Assembly: GCF_000316625.1 (NCBI RefSeq)
Contig: NC_019676.1
Span: 331,501-395,500, forward strand
DNA: 64,000 nucleotides
Source of the DNA: Nostoc sp. PCC 7107
GTDB lineage: Bacteria; Cyanobacteriota; Cyanobacteriia; Cyanobacteriales; Nostocaceae
Direction of reading: 5' to 3'
In this document: positions 1-9,458 of the stretch, one piece after another
Layout of the letters: each line of letters opens with the position of its first letter
Numbering within the stretch: the first letter of the stretch is position 1
Notes under the pieces: model-generated
Seen by the model: only the letters and a program-made list of their open reading frames with translations
Databases searched by the model: none
What the model was told of the DNA's origin: nothing
Made by a program: the position numbers and the translations under genes

Positions 1-366
<366 letters not shown>

Positions 367-411
367 ATAACTATTATAATTCCTGAACCCTCATCGCTCG
401 CAACTCTGAAC

Positions 412-1218
412 ATGACTCGCATTATTGTGATTACCTCCGGTAAAGGAGGGGTGGGTAAAACTACAGTGTCAGCAAACCTAGGTATGGCCCTCGCTAAATT
501 GGGTCGTCAAATTGCCTTGGTTGATGCAGATTTTGGTTTAAGAAATTTGGACTTGCTGTTAGGACTCGAAAACCGCATCGTCTATACAGCCGTAGAAGTT
601 CTCTCCAGAGAGTGTCGGTTAGAACAAGCGTTAGTCAAAGACAAACGCCAAACTAACCTCGTACTTCTACCCGCAGCCCAAAATCGTTCCAAAGATGCAG
701 TCACTCCCGAACAAATGAAATTGTTAGTGAATGCACTGGCGCAAAAATATCAGTACGTAATTATTGATAGTCCGGCGGGGATTGAAAACGGATTTAAAAA
801 TGCGATCGCCCCAGCCAAAGAAGCTTTGATTGTCACTACTCCAGAAATCTCCGCGGTTCGAGATGCTGATCGGGTAGTTGGGTTACTAGAAGCACAAGGT
901 GTTAAGCGTGTACACTTAATAATAAACCGCATCAGACCAGCAATGGTACGGGCAAATGATATGATGTCTGTTCAAGATGTTCAGGAACTGCTGGCAATCC
1001 CCTTGATTGGCGTTATCCCTGACGATGAGCGTGTAATTGTCTCGACCAATCGCGGCGAACCCTTGGTATTAGGGGATACTCCCTCTTTAGCTGCTATAGC
1101 TGTGGAAAATATTGCTCGGAGATTGGAAGGAGAAACAGTCGAATTCTTGGATCTCGACGCGCCCCCAGATAACATCTTCGCCCGTTTGCGGAAGTTGTTG
1201 TGGACAAAGATTGTTTAA
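412..1218 (+). CDS. minD: Septum site-determining ATPase MinD
   Basis: A 268-residue ParA/MinD-type ATPase that recruits MinC to the membrane and is driven off it by MinE. The deviant Walker A motif SGKGGVGKTT lies at residues 9-18, including the signature lysine at 11. The VDADFGLRNLDLLLG switch region and IIDSPAGIENGF Walker B region follow. The C-terminus (about 253-268, ending RLRKLLWTKIV) is the amphipathic membrane-targeting helix. Length is normal for the family. The ATG at 412 lies just before the conserved ITSGKGG strand, so the start is secure. It sits between minC and minE in the standard order. Confidence 0.97.
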   Translation: MTRIIVITSGKGGVGKTTVSANLGMALAKLGRQIALVDADFGLRNLDLLLGLENRIVYTAVEVLSRECRLEQALVKDKRQTNLVLLPAAQNRSKDAVTPEQMKLLVNALAQKYQYVIIDSPAGIENGFKNAIAPAKEALIVTTPEISAVRDADRVVGLLEAQGVKRVHLIINRIRPAMVRANDMMSVQDVQELLAIPLIGVIPDDERVIVSTNRGEPLVLGDTPSLAAIAVENIARRLEGETVEFLDLDAPPDNIFARLRKLLWTKIV

Positions 1219-1249
1219 TGTTTCAGTCTCCTGAGATCTATTAACAACA

Positions 1250-1549
1250 ATGATCATTGAACTTATCGAACGACTTTTTTCTCGACCTCCTGAAAACAGT
1301 CGCAATCAAGTTAAACGCCGCCTACAAGTAGTCATAGCTCACGATCGCGCTGACTTAGATGCTCAGACGTTAGAAAAAATGCGTCAAGAAATTCTTGATA
1401 TCGTCTGTCGCTACGTGGAAATAGAAACTGATGGTTTGGAATTTACGCTCGAAAGCAACCAAAGAACAACAGCTTTGATTGCTAATTTACCAATTCGGCG
1501 GGTGAAAGATTCTATGTCTCTTTTGGAAAGTGGTGATAAATCACAGTAG
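1250..1549 (+). CDS. minE: Cell division topological specificity factor MinE
   Basis: A 99-residue MinE, the partner that stimulates MinD ATPase and gives the Min system its spatial pattern. The N-terminal membrane and MinD-contacting helix (IIELIERLF) is followed by the [12 protein letters not shown] beta strand and the helix [20 protein letters not shown], the recognisable core. A short hydrophilic tail ends in SGDKSQ. Length is slightly above the E. coli protein, as in other cyanobacteria. It is the last gene of the minCDE run; the next gene on this strand begins about 250 bp on. Confidence 0.95.
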   Translation: MIIELIERLFSRPPENSRNQVKRRLQVVIAHDRADLDAQTLEKMRQEILDIVCRYVEIETDGLEFTLESNQRTTALIANLPIRRVKDSMSLLESGDKSQ

Positions 1550-1795
1550 TTGACCAAACTATATTTTTTCACGAGTTAGTACTGAGATTCATCTCAATTA
1601 CTGTGAATTTTTGGTGAGCAAAATCTATTTTTTTAATAAATTTATTTGCCATGAGTTGAGGAAGAAGTCAGAATTCAGCAGCCAGAATCAAGAGTGTTGA
1701 GAATAAAGATTATGCACTGAAGAAAGACTAGTGACAGATGTCGCCCATACTATCTATTTTGGGCAAACTAAACTAGCCAAATACTCAGATAAGTC

Positions 1796-2440
1796 ATGAT
1801 ATCGCTACCATTTGCCAACAAATTATCTTTGAGCTTGCTAGTTTGCACTACTTTACTCACTACTGGTCAAGTATCTCAAGCATCTCAAGTATCCACTCCT
1901 CAAACATCAGGTGTGAAAGAAAGTAAAATTATTGGAGGTGCAATTGATTGCGACAATGATGGGCGACAAAATGACTCACGCATTGATGATGATGGTGATG
2001 GTATCCCCGATAGATGTGTGATTGATACTTCTGCAAGCAAACAACAGGAAATTAAGACAGAAACTCCAAAAGAAATTTTTGATACGCTAATGCAGGCTTT
2101 AACAGAAATGACTGAAGGTTGTGAAGAAGTAACAAAAGTTAAAGCAGGCGTTAGTTATAGGATTTGTACTATCAACAATGAACCTGTCACAGCTTCGGAA
2201 GCACTTTTAGAAGTAGGAGATGGTGTGGGTTTCTGGTTTAAAAATAACAAAGTCGTAGCCATCAGATATTTCCACTCAGGAGAAACTTTGTTCTTCGATG
2301 ATGAAACACTAATTGCCAAATTTTCTAACGACGAAGAACTACAAAGTGAATTTTCTCATGAAGAACGTCGGGAGGCTGAAAATTTAGCAAAAGAAGGCTA
2401 CCAAAATATTTTTCAAGTTTTTGCAAAGTCAGCTAAATAA
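1796..2440 (+). CDS. Secreted protein with a thrombospondin type-3-like calcium-binding segment
   Basis: 214 residues, not matched to a named family. Residues 1-30 form a signal peptide (hydrophobic LSLLVCTTLLTTG, then polar VSQASQ). Around residues 50-72 a dense acidic segment with DCDNDGRQNDSRID and DDDGDGIPDRC has the Asp spacing of thrombospondin type-3/EF-hand-like calcium loops, bracketed by two cysteines. The remaining 130 residues are acidic and include two further cysteines (EGCEE and YRICT), suggesting a small disulphide-bonded domain. Export and calcium binding are inferences from these motifs. The gene appears to be transcribed alone; a short inverted repeat lies immediately downstream. 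Confidence 0.75.
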   Translation: MISLPFANKLSLSLLVCTTLLTTGQVSQASQVSTPQTSGVKESKIIGGAIDCDNDGRQNDSRIDDDGDGIPDRCVIDTSASKQQEIKTETPKEIFDTLMQALTEMTEGCEEVTKVKAGVSYRICTINNEPVTASEALLEVGDGVGFWFKNNKVVAIRYFHSGETLFFDDETLIAKFSNDEELQSEFSHEERREAENLAKEGYQNIFQVFAKSAK

Positions 2441-2476
2441 TTTCTCTGAGAAATTAGCCTGTTGAATTTTTACAGT

Positions 2477-2557
2477 AGGCGTTGCTGATGTTAGAGACGA
2501 AAAAACCTCTGAAAGTTCAACTTTCGGATGTTGTTCATCTCACTTTCAGCAACGCTG
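2477..2557. repeat. Short inverted-repeat element with GGCGTTGCTGA ends
   Basis: The left end AGGCGTTGCTGA is matched by TCAGCAACGCT at the right end, giving about 10 bp of terminal inverted repeat. Inside is a smaller hairpin (GAAAGTTCAACTTTC). The element resembles the larger copy at 30481-30663. It lies between two convergent genes (the calcium-binding protein and glnB), where it may also act as a transcript end. No target-site duplication is clear. Confidence 0.5.
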
Positions 2558-2605
2558 ACTATTTGGCCAATAACTAGACGCGATCGCTCACGCCACTATT
2601 TAGCC

Positions 2606-2962
<357 letters not shown>

Positions 2963-3039
2963 TTAATAGGTTCGTTTATCCATCTAACCAGATCAACCGT
3001 CTGACATTCTTACCAATAACGTGATTACCAAAACATAAT

Positions 3040-3053
3040 GTAATAATTGCAAC
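3040..3053 (-). promoter_or_regulatory. Candidate NtcA-binding site upstream of glnB
   Basis: On the minus strand the sequence GTTGCAATTATTAC fits GTN10AC, and matches GTA-N8-TAC at five of six fixed bases. It lies about 96-109 bp upstream of the glnB start. NtcA control of glnB is known in cyanobacteria. No convincing -10 box sits at the usual 22-base distance, so this is tentative. Confidence 0.35.
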
Positions 3054-3199
3054 TTTTTTTAAAGTGTTTGGTTTTTGTCTATGCAGTTTTGACATCACAG
3101 ATTGATGACTGAAACAGGCAAGAGATAAACATACTTTATTTAACTTAAAAATAGAAAAATTCTACATTTAAGTATATTTGTTAACAATTTACAGCAAAA

Positions 3200-3805
3200 T
3201 TAGTTACTCTGATGTGCAAACAAGGGACGCACAATTAAATACCCAGCACCAAAAGCAGTCAGCATCACTAACAAAATCGTAATCACCAACCCCCAACCAT
3301 TCATTTCCTTCTTTTTTGCTTCCATTGAAGGATAATAATTCACGGACTGTTCTTCGATAAAGATTGTTTCTGGGATGTGAGAACTGATTTCTACTACAGG
3401 TACAGAAAAATCTGGGCGGCGCTTGGCCTTGGGTGCTTCAGATTGACGCGGACGTGCTTCGGATTGACGCGGACGGGCTGCTTTTTTCGGCTGTTTGGCA
3501 GTATTTTTCACTTCACCAGTAGGCCGGGGTTGAGAGTTACTCTCCTTACTCTCTGGACTACGGAAATCAACTAGCTTTTGCAAATTTGAGACAGACTGCA
3601 AAACTTTGGTAATTTCTTGGCGCAGAAATTGATTTTCTTGCGTTAATTGTTGATTTTTTGCGGTGAGTGCATCTAATTTCGCCTGCGTCGCTTCTAACTC
3701 TGCTGCCAATTCCCGATATACGTACAGTGGCACAGAGGAAGGATGATTTGGAGAAGCGGGCCTTTTTGCAGAGTGGCTATGAACAGCTGCTGTGGTTGTT
3801 CGCAT
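3200..3805 (-). CDS. Coiled-coil protein with one C-terminal membrane segment
   Basis: 201 residues, no recognised family. Residues about 30-80 form a heptad-rich coiled coil (ELEATQAKLDALTAKNQQL onward). A basic, proline-rich linker follows, containing an exact tandem duplication of a 7-residue unit (RPRQSEA twice), also visible as a DNA duplication near 3436-3475. Residues about 172-193 (WGLVITILLVMLTAFGAGYL) are a single transmembrane helix near the C-terminus, so most of the protein should face the cytoplasm as a tail-anchored protein. It is separated from glnB and thiD by gaps of roughly 200-250 bp. Function unknown. Confidence 0.65.
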   Translation of the reverse strand: MRTTTAAVHSHSAKRPASPNHPSSVPLYVYRELAAELEATQAKLDALTAKNQQLTQENQFLRQEITKVLQSVSNLQKLVDFRSPESKESNSQPRPTGEVKNTAKQPKKAARPRQSEARPRQSEAPKAKRRPDFSVPVVEISSHIPETIFIEEQSVNYYPSMEAKKKEMNGWGLVITILLVMLTAFGAGYLIVRPLFAHQSN

Positions 3806-3996
3806 CGGTGAATTGGTATCAAAAGTTAAGGTAATGGAATTTTACTAGAGATGCTATGAAAAATGGCTAGATATGAAACTATGCCCAAGAATAATAGATA
3901 AATGCTGAGATAGCAAAGATTTTTTTTGGTCGAGTTAATACCTAAAAATTGCCATAACAAGCAACTAACAACTTACAATATTCCACTAGGCACAGG

Positions 3997-4818
3997 TCAA
4001 TTTCGTAACAAAGGAAAAAAGTGTCCTACAGGGCCTTGACCTTTGCCAATACTAAGCGAGTAAGCCAGGGCAGTTGTAACATACTCTTTTGCTTGTTTGA
4101 CAGATGTTAACAAATCCTTGCCCATTGCCAGATTAGCAGCGATCGCCGCTGATAATGTACAACCTGTACCGTGGGTATTTTGCGTGTCTACTTGCTGTGT
4201 TGTCAAGATTTCCAAGCGATCGCCATCAAACCAGATGTCAACACCACGGGCATTTCCCTCCATCCCGCCACCTTTGACTAAAACAGTCTTTGCCTTTAAA
4301 TCGCGGTGAATAATTTGGGCTGCCTCCCTCATATCATCCAGAGAATTAATCGGCAAACCACTTAAAATCTGTGCTTCATAGCGGTTAGGGGTGATAATAG
4401 CCGCCTGGGGAATCAACTGCTGACATAGCGTCTTAATAGCATCATCATCAATTAACTGTGCGCCTGTGCGTGATACCATCACCGGGTCAACCACTAAATT
4501 ATTTATTTCTAAAGCCTCCACTTGCTGGGCAACCGCCGTGATAATTTCTTGATTCAGCAACATTCCTGTTTTTGCTGCTTGTACACCAATATCCTCCACA
4601 ACCGCTTGTATTTGGGCTACAACTGCCTCTGATGGCACTGCATCAACTCGCACTACTCCCAAGGTATTTTGTGCCGTCACGCAGGTTATAGCGCTAGTAC
4701 CGTGGACACAGTGAAAAGCAAAGGTGCGTAAATCAGCTTGTATTCCCGCACCACCGCCACTATCAGAACCAGCAATAGTTAAAGCCACAGGGATTTTCGA
4801 TGTTGTTTCAGCATTCAT
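3997..4818 (-). CDS. thiD: Hydroxymethylpyrimidine/phosphomethylpyrimidine kinase
   Basis: A 273-residue ribokinase-fold enzyme that phosphorylates HMP and then HMP-P to give HMP pyrophosphate for thiamine synthesis. The N-terminal motif TIAGSDSGGGAGIQADLRTF is the family signature. The mid-region VVDPVMVSRTGAQL contributes the nucleotide site. Near the C-terminus QNTHGTGCTLSAAIAANLA carries the anion hole and the catalytic Cys/Gly region. Length is typical. No thiamine riboswitch was recognised in the short upstream gap. The immediate upstream sequence is a Nostoc-style degenerate repeat (GAAGT words). Confidence 0.95.
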   Translation of the reverse strand: MNAETTSKIPVALTIAGSDSGGGAGIQADLRTFAFHCVHGTSAITCVTAQNTLGVVRVDAVPSEAVVAQIQAVVEDIGVQAAKTGMLLNQEIITAVAQQVEALEINNLVVDPVMVSRTGAQLIDDDAIKTLCQQLIPQAAIITPNRYEAQILSGLPINSLDDMREAAQIIHRDLKAKTVLVKGGGMEGNARGVDIWFDGDRLEILTTQQVDTQNTHGTGCTLSAAIAANLAMGKDLLTSVKQAKEYVTTALAYSLSIGKGQGPVGHFFPLLRN

Positions 4819-4900
4819 AAGGGAAGGGAGAAGAAAGTATGAAGTGTAAAGTCTGAAGTCTGAAATTTCATCCTTTAGCCTTCAGCCTGTTGACAAATGA

Positions 4901-6508
4901 CTATTGACCCTTCAACAAAGGATTTGGTTGAGGGTTTTGGGGTCTGGTTTGCGGTACAACTGTAAGATAAGGTTGCAGTTTTTTGGAGTCAACCCAACCA
5001 GAGTAATATTTTACGCTGGTGGACTTGGGAGAAATATCAACTAACTCTAAATCACCGCGCATTGCCTGCCAATTCATCGGTAATTCTGGTTGAAATTCTC
5101 CAGAACCGATACCTTGAGGGCCGCCACCTACTAGATTTAAGGAAACTTCATCTAAGGTACGGACAAATTTTTGTCCACTCCAATGCCATTCAAAACCAGG
5201 CCATTCAATAGGTGGTTTACCTGATGGTAAAGAATGCCCAAATTCATACTTACTTGTACCTTCATTGAGTTTAGTAGTGAAGCCTTGAGGATATGTCACC
5301 TCATAACGTCCTTTATTGGTTTGGAAATTCACCGGACTCCACCACAACACTTCTACAGTATTCTTACCAGGCAAAGATACCGCTGGCTTTTGATTAGTTG
5401 ATGCACTGTAAAGTGGTAATTTTTCTGGCAGTTTAGCCATTGCCGTAAAACGCCAACAAGCCCAACTTTCTGGGTTATCAGCTGCTTGCCATTTCACTTG
5501 GCAAACTCCGTTGGCGCTACTCACCCAAAGGATGTCATTTTCCAATCTGAGTTTGTCAGGAATTGCCCCAACTAACGGGCTGTTATGTGTGGTGTAAGTA
5601 CTTAAAGAACCATCAGGACGGTAAGCAACTAATCCTTTAGCGGGAATGTAGAGATTTCCTTCACCACCTAAATTAGTCCCCATCCAAAAAGTAGGACTAT
5701 TCACATCGCCAGTAATGGCTAAATCTGTAATTTGTGTAAATCCCAGTGCCTCTGGTTGAATCAAGCTAAATTTCTCAGTTTTGGGATCGTAACTCATGAT
5801 GGTGGCAATACCATTGTTACCTTCACCTTGTTCAAATGCGATCGCCCACCAAATCTTTTCTCCATAAACTAAACTAGATGTTACTCTCGGCACGCCCAAC
5901 TGATTTCCTTCAGCGGAAAATCCAGCTTTCACTGCTGCATTCTGCAAATCCTTGAGAGTGTACACAGTTTGCCGTTGAGGATTTTTACTATCAGGGGTAA
6001 TTAGTTCAAAAACAATTTTATCTTTGCTTGGATCTGGTACTTCTGGTCGGGAGATATTATTATCTGAGCTTAAAGAATACTTTGGCTCTTGCACAACACG
6101 ATACTGATAGGTTTTACCCTGAAAATTAATATTCTTTAACTTAGGATTTACCCAATCCTGTGCCAAGGCTGTATAGTTACTTGGTGGTTGCAAATCCTTG
6201 GATAAAGTTCCTGTTTGTACCGTCCAAGTATTATTAGCCCGACAGAAAACAAAATCCTGTTTTAAAGTTTGAAACTTCATAACGTCATCATTCGCTACGA
6301 TATTACGAATATGCCAATCAAATATTTCATAAAAGCCTTCATTCTTATTGGGTGATGCTAAAGTCACAACCGCGGCTTTTGGACAGTTCTCTACCGTTGC
6401 TTTTGCTGTGTTGCTTGCCTGAGAAATGCCATCAATACTAGAATTACAAGCACCTGCTAGTAAAAATACACCCAAGAGCGCAATATTTTTTCTCATATCA
6501 ATTCTCAT
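4901..6508 (-). CDS. Large predicted lipoprotein of unknown function
   Basis: 535 residues. The N-terminus (IALLGVFLLAGACNSS) is a lipoprotein signal with the lipidated cysteine at residue 21; a start at the second methionine (6496) would place it at 17, more usual for lipoproteins, so the start is uncertain. The mature part is long and beta-rich, with repeated WW-, GEG- and YPQG-type segments (for example IWWAIAFEQGEGNNG and FWMGTNLGGEGNLYIPAKG) that suggest a propeller-like or sensor fold. The C-terminus is proline- and asparagine-rich. I do not recognise the family. It lies alone between thiD and a terminator-like hairpin. Confidence 0.7.
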   Translation of the reverse strand: MRIDMRKNIALLGVFLLAGACNSSIDGISQASNTAKATVENCPKAAVVTLASPNKNEGFYEIFDWHIRNIVANDDVMKFQTLKQDFVFCRANNTWTVQTGTLSKDLQPPSNYTALAQDWVNPKLKNINFQGKTYQYRVVQEPKYSLSSDNNISRPEVPDPSKDKIVFELITPDSKNPQRQTVYTLKDLQNAAVKAGFSAEGNQLGVPRVTSSLVYGEKIWWAIAFEQGEGNNGIATIMSYDPKTEKFSLIQPEALGFTQITDLAITGDVNSPTFWMGTNLGGEGNLYIPAKGLVAYRPDGSLSTYTTHNSPLVGAIPDKLRLENDILWVSSANGVCQVKWQAADNPESWACWRFTAMAKLPEKLPLYSASTNQKPAVSLPGKNTVEVLWWSPVNFQTNKGRYEVTYPQGFTTKLNEGTSKYEFGHSLPSGKPPIEWPGFEWHWSGQKFVRTLDEVSLNLVGGGPQGIGSGEFQPELPMNWQAMRGDLELVDISPKSTSVKYYSGWVDSKKLQPYLTVVPQTRPQNPQPNPLLKGQ

Positions 6509-6636
6509 CTATTGGCAAAAATTTATTGATTTTTAACGTCTAATACTTACTACAGTTAGTGGAGATAAAATTTCTGAATTTTTGATAAAAAATAAATTAA
6601 TTTATCTAAGATTTTTTTGGATAAATTCCTAGAAAA

Positions 6637-6673
6637 TTAGATTCCCTATTTCTTAAATAATTAGGGAATCTAA
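6637..6673 (-). terminator. Hairpin terminator after the 6726-7166 gene
   Basis: A perfect 12-bp stem (TTAGATTCCCTA / TAGGGAATCTAA) with a 13-base loop is followed on the minus strand by TTTTCT. It lies about 50 bp past the stop of the minus-strand gene at 6726-7166 and upstream of the lipoprotein gene, so it separates the two. Confidence 0.65.
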
Positions 6674-6725
6674 TGTTTCTTAACTCCTAAATATACCTAG
6701 CAATTTCCTACAATTTTGGACTGTT

Positions 6726-7166
6726 TTATGACAGAGTTTGTTCCTCTAGTAAATTTTGTAATGCGCCTTGTAAATATTCAGCCCATTTCACAGCTAAAGG
6801 GATTTCTGTAAAGGGTATATGTATAGAAGAATTAGCGGATTCAGCAATAATAAATTCTAACTCAATAGCACGACCTTTTGTTGGATGTGCTGCTATATTT
6901 ACAATTTTGCCATCTACCAAAAGATGAATTTTTTTGACATCAAGCAAAGAAAAAGTTTCTAAATTAATTATTCCTTTTGGTGTGGGTTTACCCCAAGTAA
7001 GATTGTTGTCTTTTTGACCTAATACAGCATAAATATCATATTTGGCACGTTCAAATTGTCCTGCCCAAATCTTATAAGCCTCGACTTTTTGATATTCTTT
7101 TGAGCCTTGCCAAGCCAACCAAAAAAACGCTATCAACAAAGGCAACCATAAAAGACCACGTTCCAT
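6726..7166 (-). CDS. Conserved-looking hypothetical protein with N-terminal membrane anchor
   Basis: 146 residues. Residues 3-19 (RGLLWLPLLIAFFWLAW) form a single membrane helix; the remainder is soluble and mixed alpha/beta, with IINLETFSLLDVKKIHLLVDGK and AVKWAEYLQGALQNLLEE as clear secondary-structure blocks. No known domain was recognised. It is divergent from the subtilase gene at 7287, so the 120-bp gap must hold both promoters. A terminator-like hairpin follows its stop codon. Confidence 0.65.
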   Translation of the reverse strand: MERGLLWLPLLIAFFWLAWQGSKEYQKVEAYKIWAGQFERAKYDIYAVLGQKDNNLTWGKPTPKGIINLETFSLLDVKKIHLLVDGKIVNIAAHPTKGRAIELEFIIAESANSSIHIPFTEIPLAVKWAEYLQGALQNLLEEQTLS

Positions 7167-7286
7167 CGTTTAAACAATCCTGAGTCGTAAGTGAAAGTTT
7201 AACTAACTAAAGTGACAATTACACCAATGAGCGATGCAGATAAGTTATGTTAGTGAGCAAACTGGCAAAAGCGGTGACGATTTAAT

Positions 7287-9131
7287 ATGAGAAGGCTATT
7301 ATTATTGTGCCTGTTTATTATTGGGCTAGGCGCTGCTGTTTTTGGATTTTTAAATTTTCAGGGACTAGCAGCAAAAGGTGATTTTGAAACGATTGTGCTT
7401 GATTTTCGGGAAGATATTGCCAAAGATGAAATAAACCGAGATTTGCAAGCGATCGCTCAACAATACAACCTTACACCCCAATTAGACAATAAATTTTCTG
7501 CACAAGACAATGTGTATATTATCAGAGGCGATCGCCAAAGGCTCAAAGAACTGAAAAAATCTCAGTTTGCCAAAGCCACAGAATTTATAGAGCCAAATTA
7601 CATCTATAGAATTCCTCCAGAACCTCAAACCACCGTTCTTGGAGAACTAACACCACCCCAAAATAACGCGGACAAACCTTCATTAACTGGCCCCAACGAC
7701 CAATATTACAGCAAGCAGTGGAACCTTCACAAAATCGGCATTGAAGGCGCGTGGGCGGAAACTAAAGGTAGCGGTATCACCGTTGCTGTGATTGATACTG
7801 GCATTACCCAAGTCCGCGACTTAAAAGAGACAAAATTTGTCAAAGGCTACGATTTTGTTAACGACAGAGAACAAGCCACAGACGACAACGGACACGGTAC
7901 ACACGTTGCTGGTACAGTCGCCCAAGCCACCAATAATCAATATGGTGTAGCTGGAGTTGCTTACGAAGCCAGTCTTATGCCCCTAAAAGTCTTAAATGAT
8001 TATGGTGGCGGTACAGTTGCCGATATTGCTGAAGCAATTAAATTTGCGGCTGACAAAGGCGCAGATGTAATTAATATGAGTTTAGGCGGTGGCGGTGAAA
8101 GCCAGTTGATGAAAGATGCCATTGATTACGCCTACAGAAAAGGTGTAGTTATCATAGCCGCCGCGGGGAATGAAAGTGCCAATGGCGCAAGCTATCCAGC
8201 CCGTTATCCTCATGTTGTCGGCGTTTCCTCTTTCGGCCCAGATGGTGAAAAAGCAGACTACTCTAACTTTGGTGCTGGTGTAGATATCTCGGCTCCTGGT
8301 GGAAGTGAAACTGGTAAAATTTTGCAAGAAACCATCAACGAAAATGGCGAAGGCGTATTTTTGGGACTCCAAGGTACAAGTATGGCTTCCCCTCACGTTG
8401 CAGGTGTGGCCGCTTTAATTAAAGCTAAAGGCATTGAAAATCCAGATGAGATTTTAAAAGTCCTCAAACAGTCAGCCAGAGTCATTCAAGATGATGGTTT
8501 AAACTATTATGGCGCTGGACAACTAAACGCCGAAGCCGCAGTTAAACTAGCAGCCCAAGGACAAATAAGTTTCCCAGATTTCTTTCGGTGGTTGCGAGAT
8601 AACGGTTATATTAACCCCGGCTTTTGGATAGATGGCGGTGTAGTTGCACTGTTACCGAAGATTTTAATGGTCGTCGGTTCTTATCTGCTGGCTTGGTTTT
8701 TACGAGTTTACTTCCCCTTCACCTGGAGTTGGGCTTTATTTAGTGGCTTAACTTTTGGCAGTTCTGGGTTATTCTTCCTCAAAGGCATCTATATATTTGA
8801 CTTACCTCAATGGCCTTTCCGTGTTTTAGGTAGTTCTTTACCTGAATTAGGTAATGCGCTACAAGGTACAGATGCTTTCAATCCTGTATTTGCTAGTGTC
8901 TTGATTCCGCTTGTTCTAGTTGTATTTCTGCTAGGACATCCTAGTTGGAAATGGTTTGCCATTGGTTCTACTTTAGGTGTAGCCGCTTGTTTGACAGTCA
9001 GCGCAATTTACGACCCAGCCGTTTGGGGCTTGGGTAGCGGTAACTTAGCAAGAATATTTCTCATTGTTAATGCCCTACTCTGCTACGGACTAGCTCGTTT
9101 GGCAGTTAACAACGATAAACAAGTCGCATAA
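7287..9131 (+). CDS. Subtilisin-like serine protease (S8) with C-terminal membrane domain
   Basis: 614 residues. An N-terminal hydrophobic helix (about 4-24) is followed by an inhibitor-like prodomain (about 35-110) and an S8 catalytic domain. The triad is complete: Asp170 in AVIDTGI, His203 in NGHGTHVAGT, Ser365 in GTSMASPHVAG, with the oxyanion-hole Asn295 in AAGNE. After about residue 430 come several membrane segments (VVALLPKILMVVGSYLLAWF, VFASVLIPLVLVVFLLG, IFLIVNALLCYGLARLAV). The C-terminal membrane domain is unusual for secreted subtilases and suggests a membrane-tethered protease with its active site outside the cytoplasm. Substrate unknown. A 26-bp palindrome lies just downstream. 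Confidence 0.93.
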   Translation: MRRLLLLCLFIIGLGAAVFGFLNFQGLAAKGDFETIVLDFREDIAKDEINRDLQAIAQQYNLTPQLDNKFSAQDNVYIIRGDRQRLKELKKSQFAKATEFIEPNYIYRIPPEPQTTVLGELTPPQNNADKPSLTGPNDQYYSKQWNLHKIGIEGAWAETKGSGITVAVIDTGITQVRDLKETKFVKGYDFVNDREQATDDNGHGTHVAGTVAQATNNQYGVAGVAYEASLMPLKVLNDYGGGTVADIAEAIKFAADKGADVINMSLGGGGESQLMKDAIDYAYRKGVVIIAAAGNESANGASYPARYPHVVGVSSFGPDGEKADYSNFGAGVDISAPGGSETGKILQETINENGEGVFLGLQGTSMASPHVAGVAALIKAKGIENPDEILKVLKQSARVIQDDGLNYYGAGQLNAEAAVKLAAQGQISFPDFFRWLRDNGYINPGFWIDGGVVALLPKILMVVGSYLLAWFLRVYFPFTWSWALFSGLTFGSSGLFFLKGIYIFDLPQWPFRVLGSSLPELGNALQGTDAFNPVFASVLIPLVLVVFLLGHPSWKWFAIGSTLGVAACLTVSAIYDPAVWGLGSGNLARIFLIVNALLCYGLARLAVNNDKQVA

Positions 9132-9145
9132 AATATCAGGGAATA

Positions 9146-9171
9146 GTGAGTAGTGACTAGTCACTACTCAC
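9146..9171. terminator. Perfect 26-bp palindrome downstream of the subtilase gene
   Basis: Half-site GTGAGTAGTGACT followed directly by its exact reverse complement, 14 bp past the subtilase stop. There is no T-tract on either side, so it may be a transcript-end hairpin, a processed 3' structure or the arm of a repeat. It runs directly into the repeat word at 9172-9220. Confidence 0.45.
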
Positions 9172-9220
9172 ACTCAGCACGGGCTAAACGCCCCGCTACC
9201 GCTAACAGTACTCAGCACTT
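9172..9220. repeat. Dispersed Nostoc-type repeat word, copy 1
   Basis: Contains ACTCAGCACGG, then AACGCCCCGCTACCGCTAAC, then ACTCAGCACT. The same arrangement recurs at 12412-12466 with few differences. It has no coding meaning and makes the upstream in-frame methionine of the next gene an unlikely start. Confidence 0.6.
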
Positions 9221-9224
9221 AATT

Positions 9225-9458
9225 ATGAGCATTACAGTTACAGGCACTATTGAACGTCGTGAGATTGGTATGGGCGCTTGGGCATTAGTTACCGATGAGG
9301 GTGTAACTTACGAAATTCTCAAAGGCGCTGATAAAAGCTTACTCAAAGCTGGGCAGCAAGCCAAAGTTAAAGGACAGGTGCGTGAAGATATCATGACGAT
9401 CGCCATGATTGGCCCAGTTTTAGAAGTAAAATCTTTTGAAGTAATTAATTCTGACTAG
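9225..9458 (+). CDS. Small beta-rich hypothetical protein
   Basis: 77 residues from ATG 9225. An earlier in-frame start at 9153 exists, but the 24 added codons would come from the repeat word and palindrome, so the shorter form is preferred. The protein alternates hydrophobic and polar residues (ITVTGTIERREIGMGAWALV, QQAKVKGQVREDIMTIAMIG) in the way of a five-stranded OB-like barrel. No family was recognised. Its last 14 bases overlap the 3' end of the convergent thioredoxin-fold gene. Confidence 0.7.
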   Translation: MSITVTGTIERREIGMGAWALVTDEGVTYEILKGADKSLLKAGQQAKVKGQVREDIMTIAMIGPVLEVKSFEVINSD

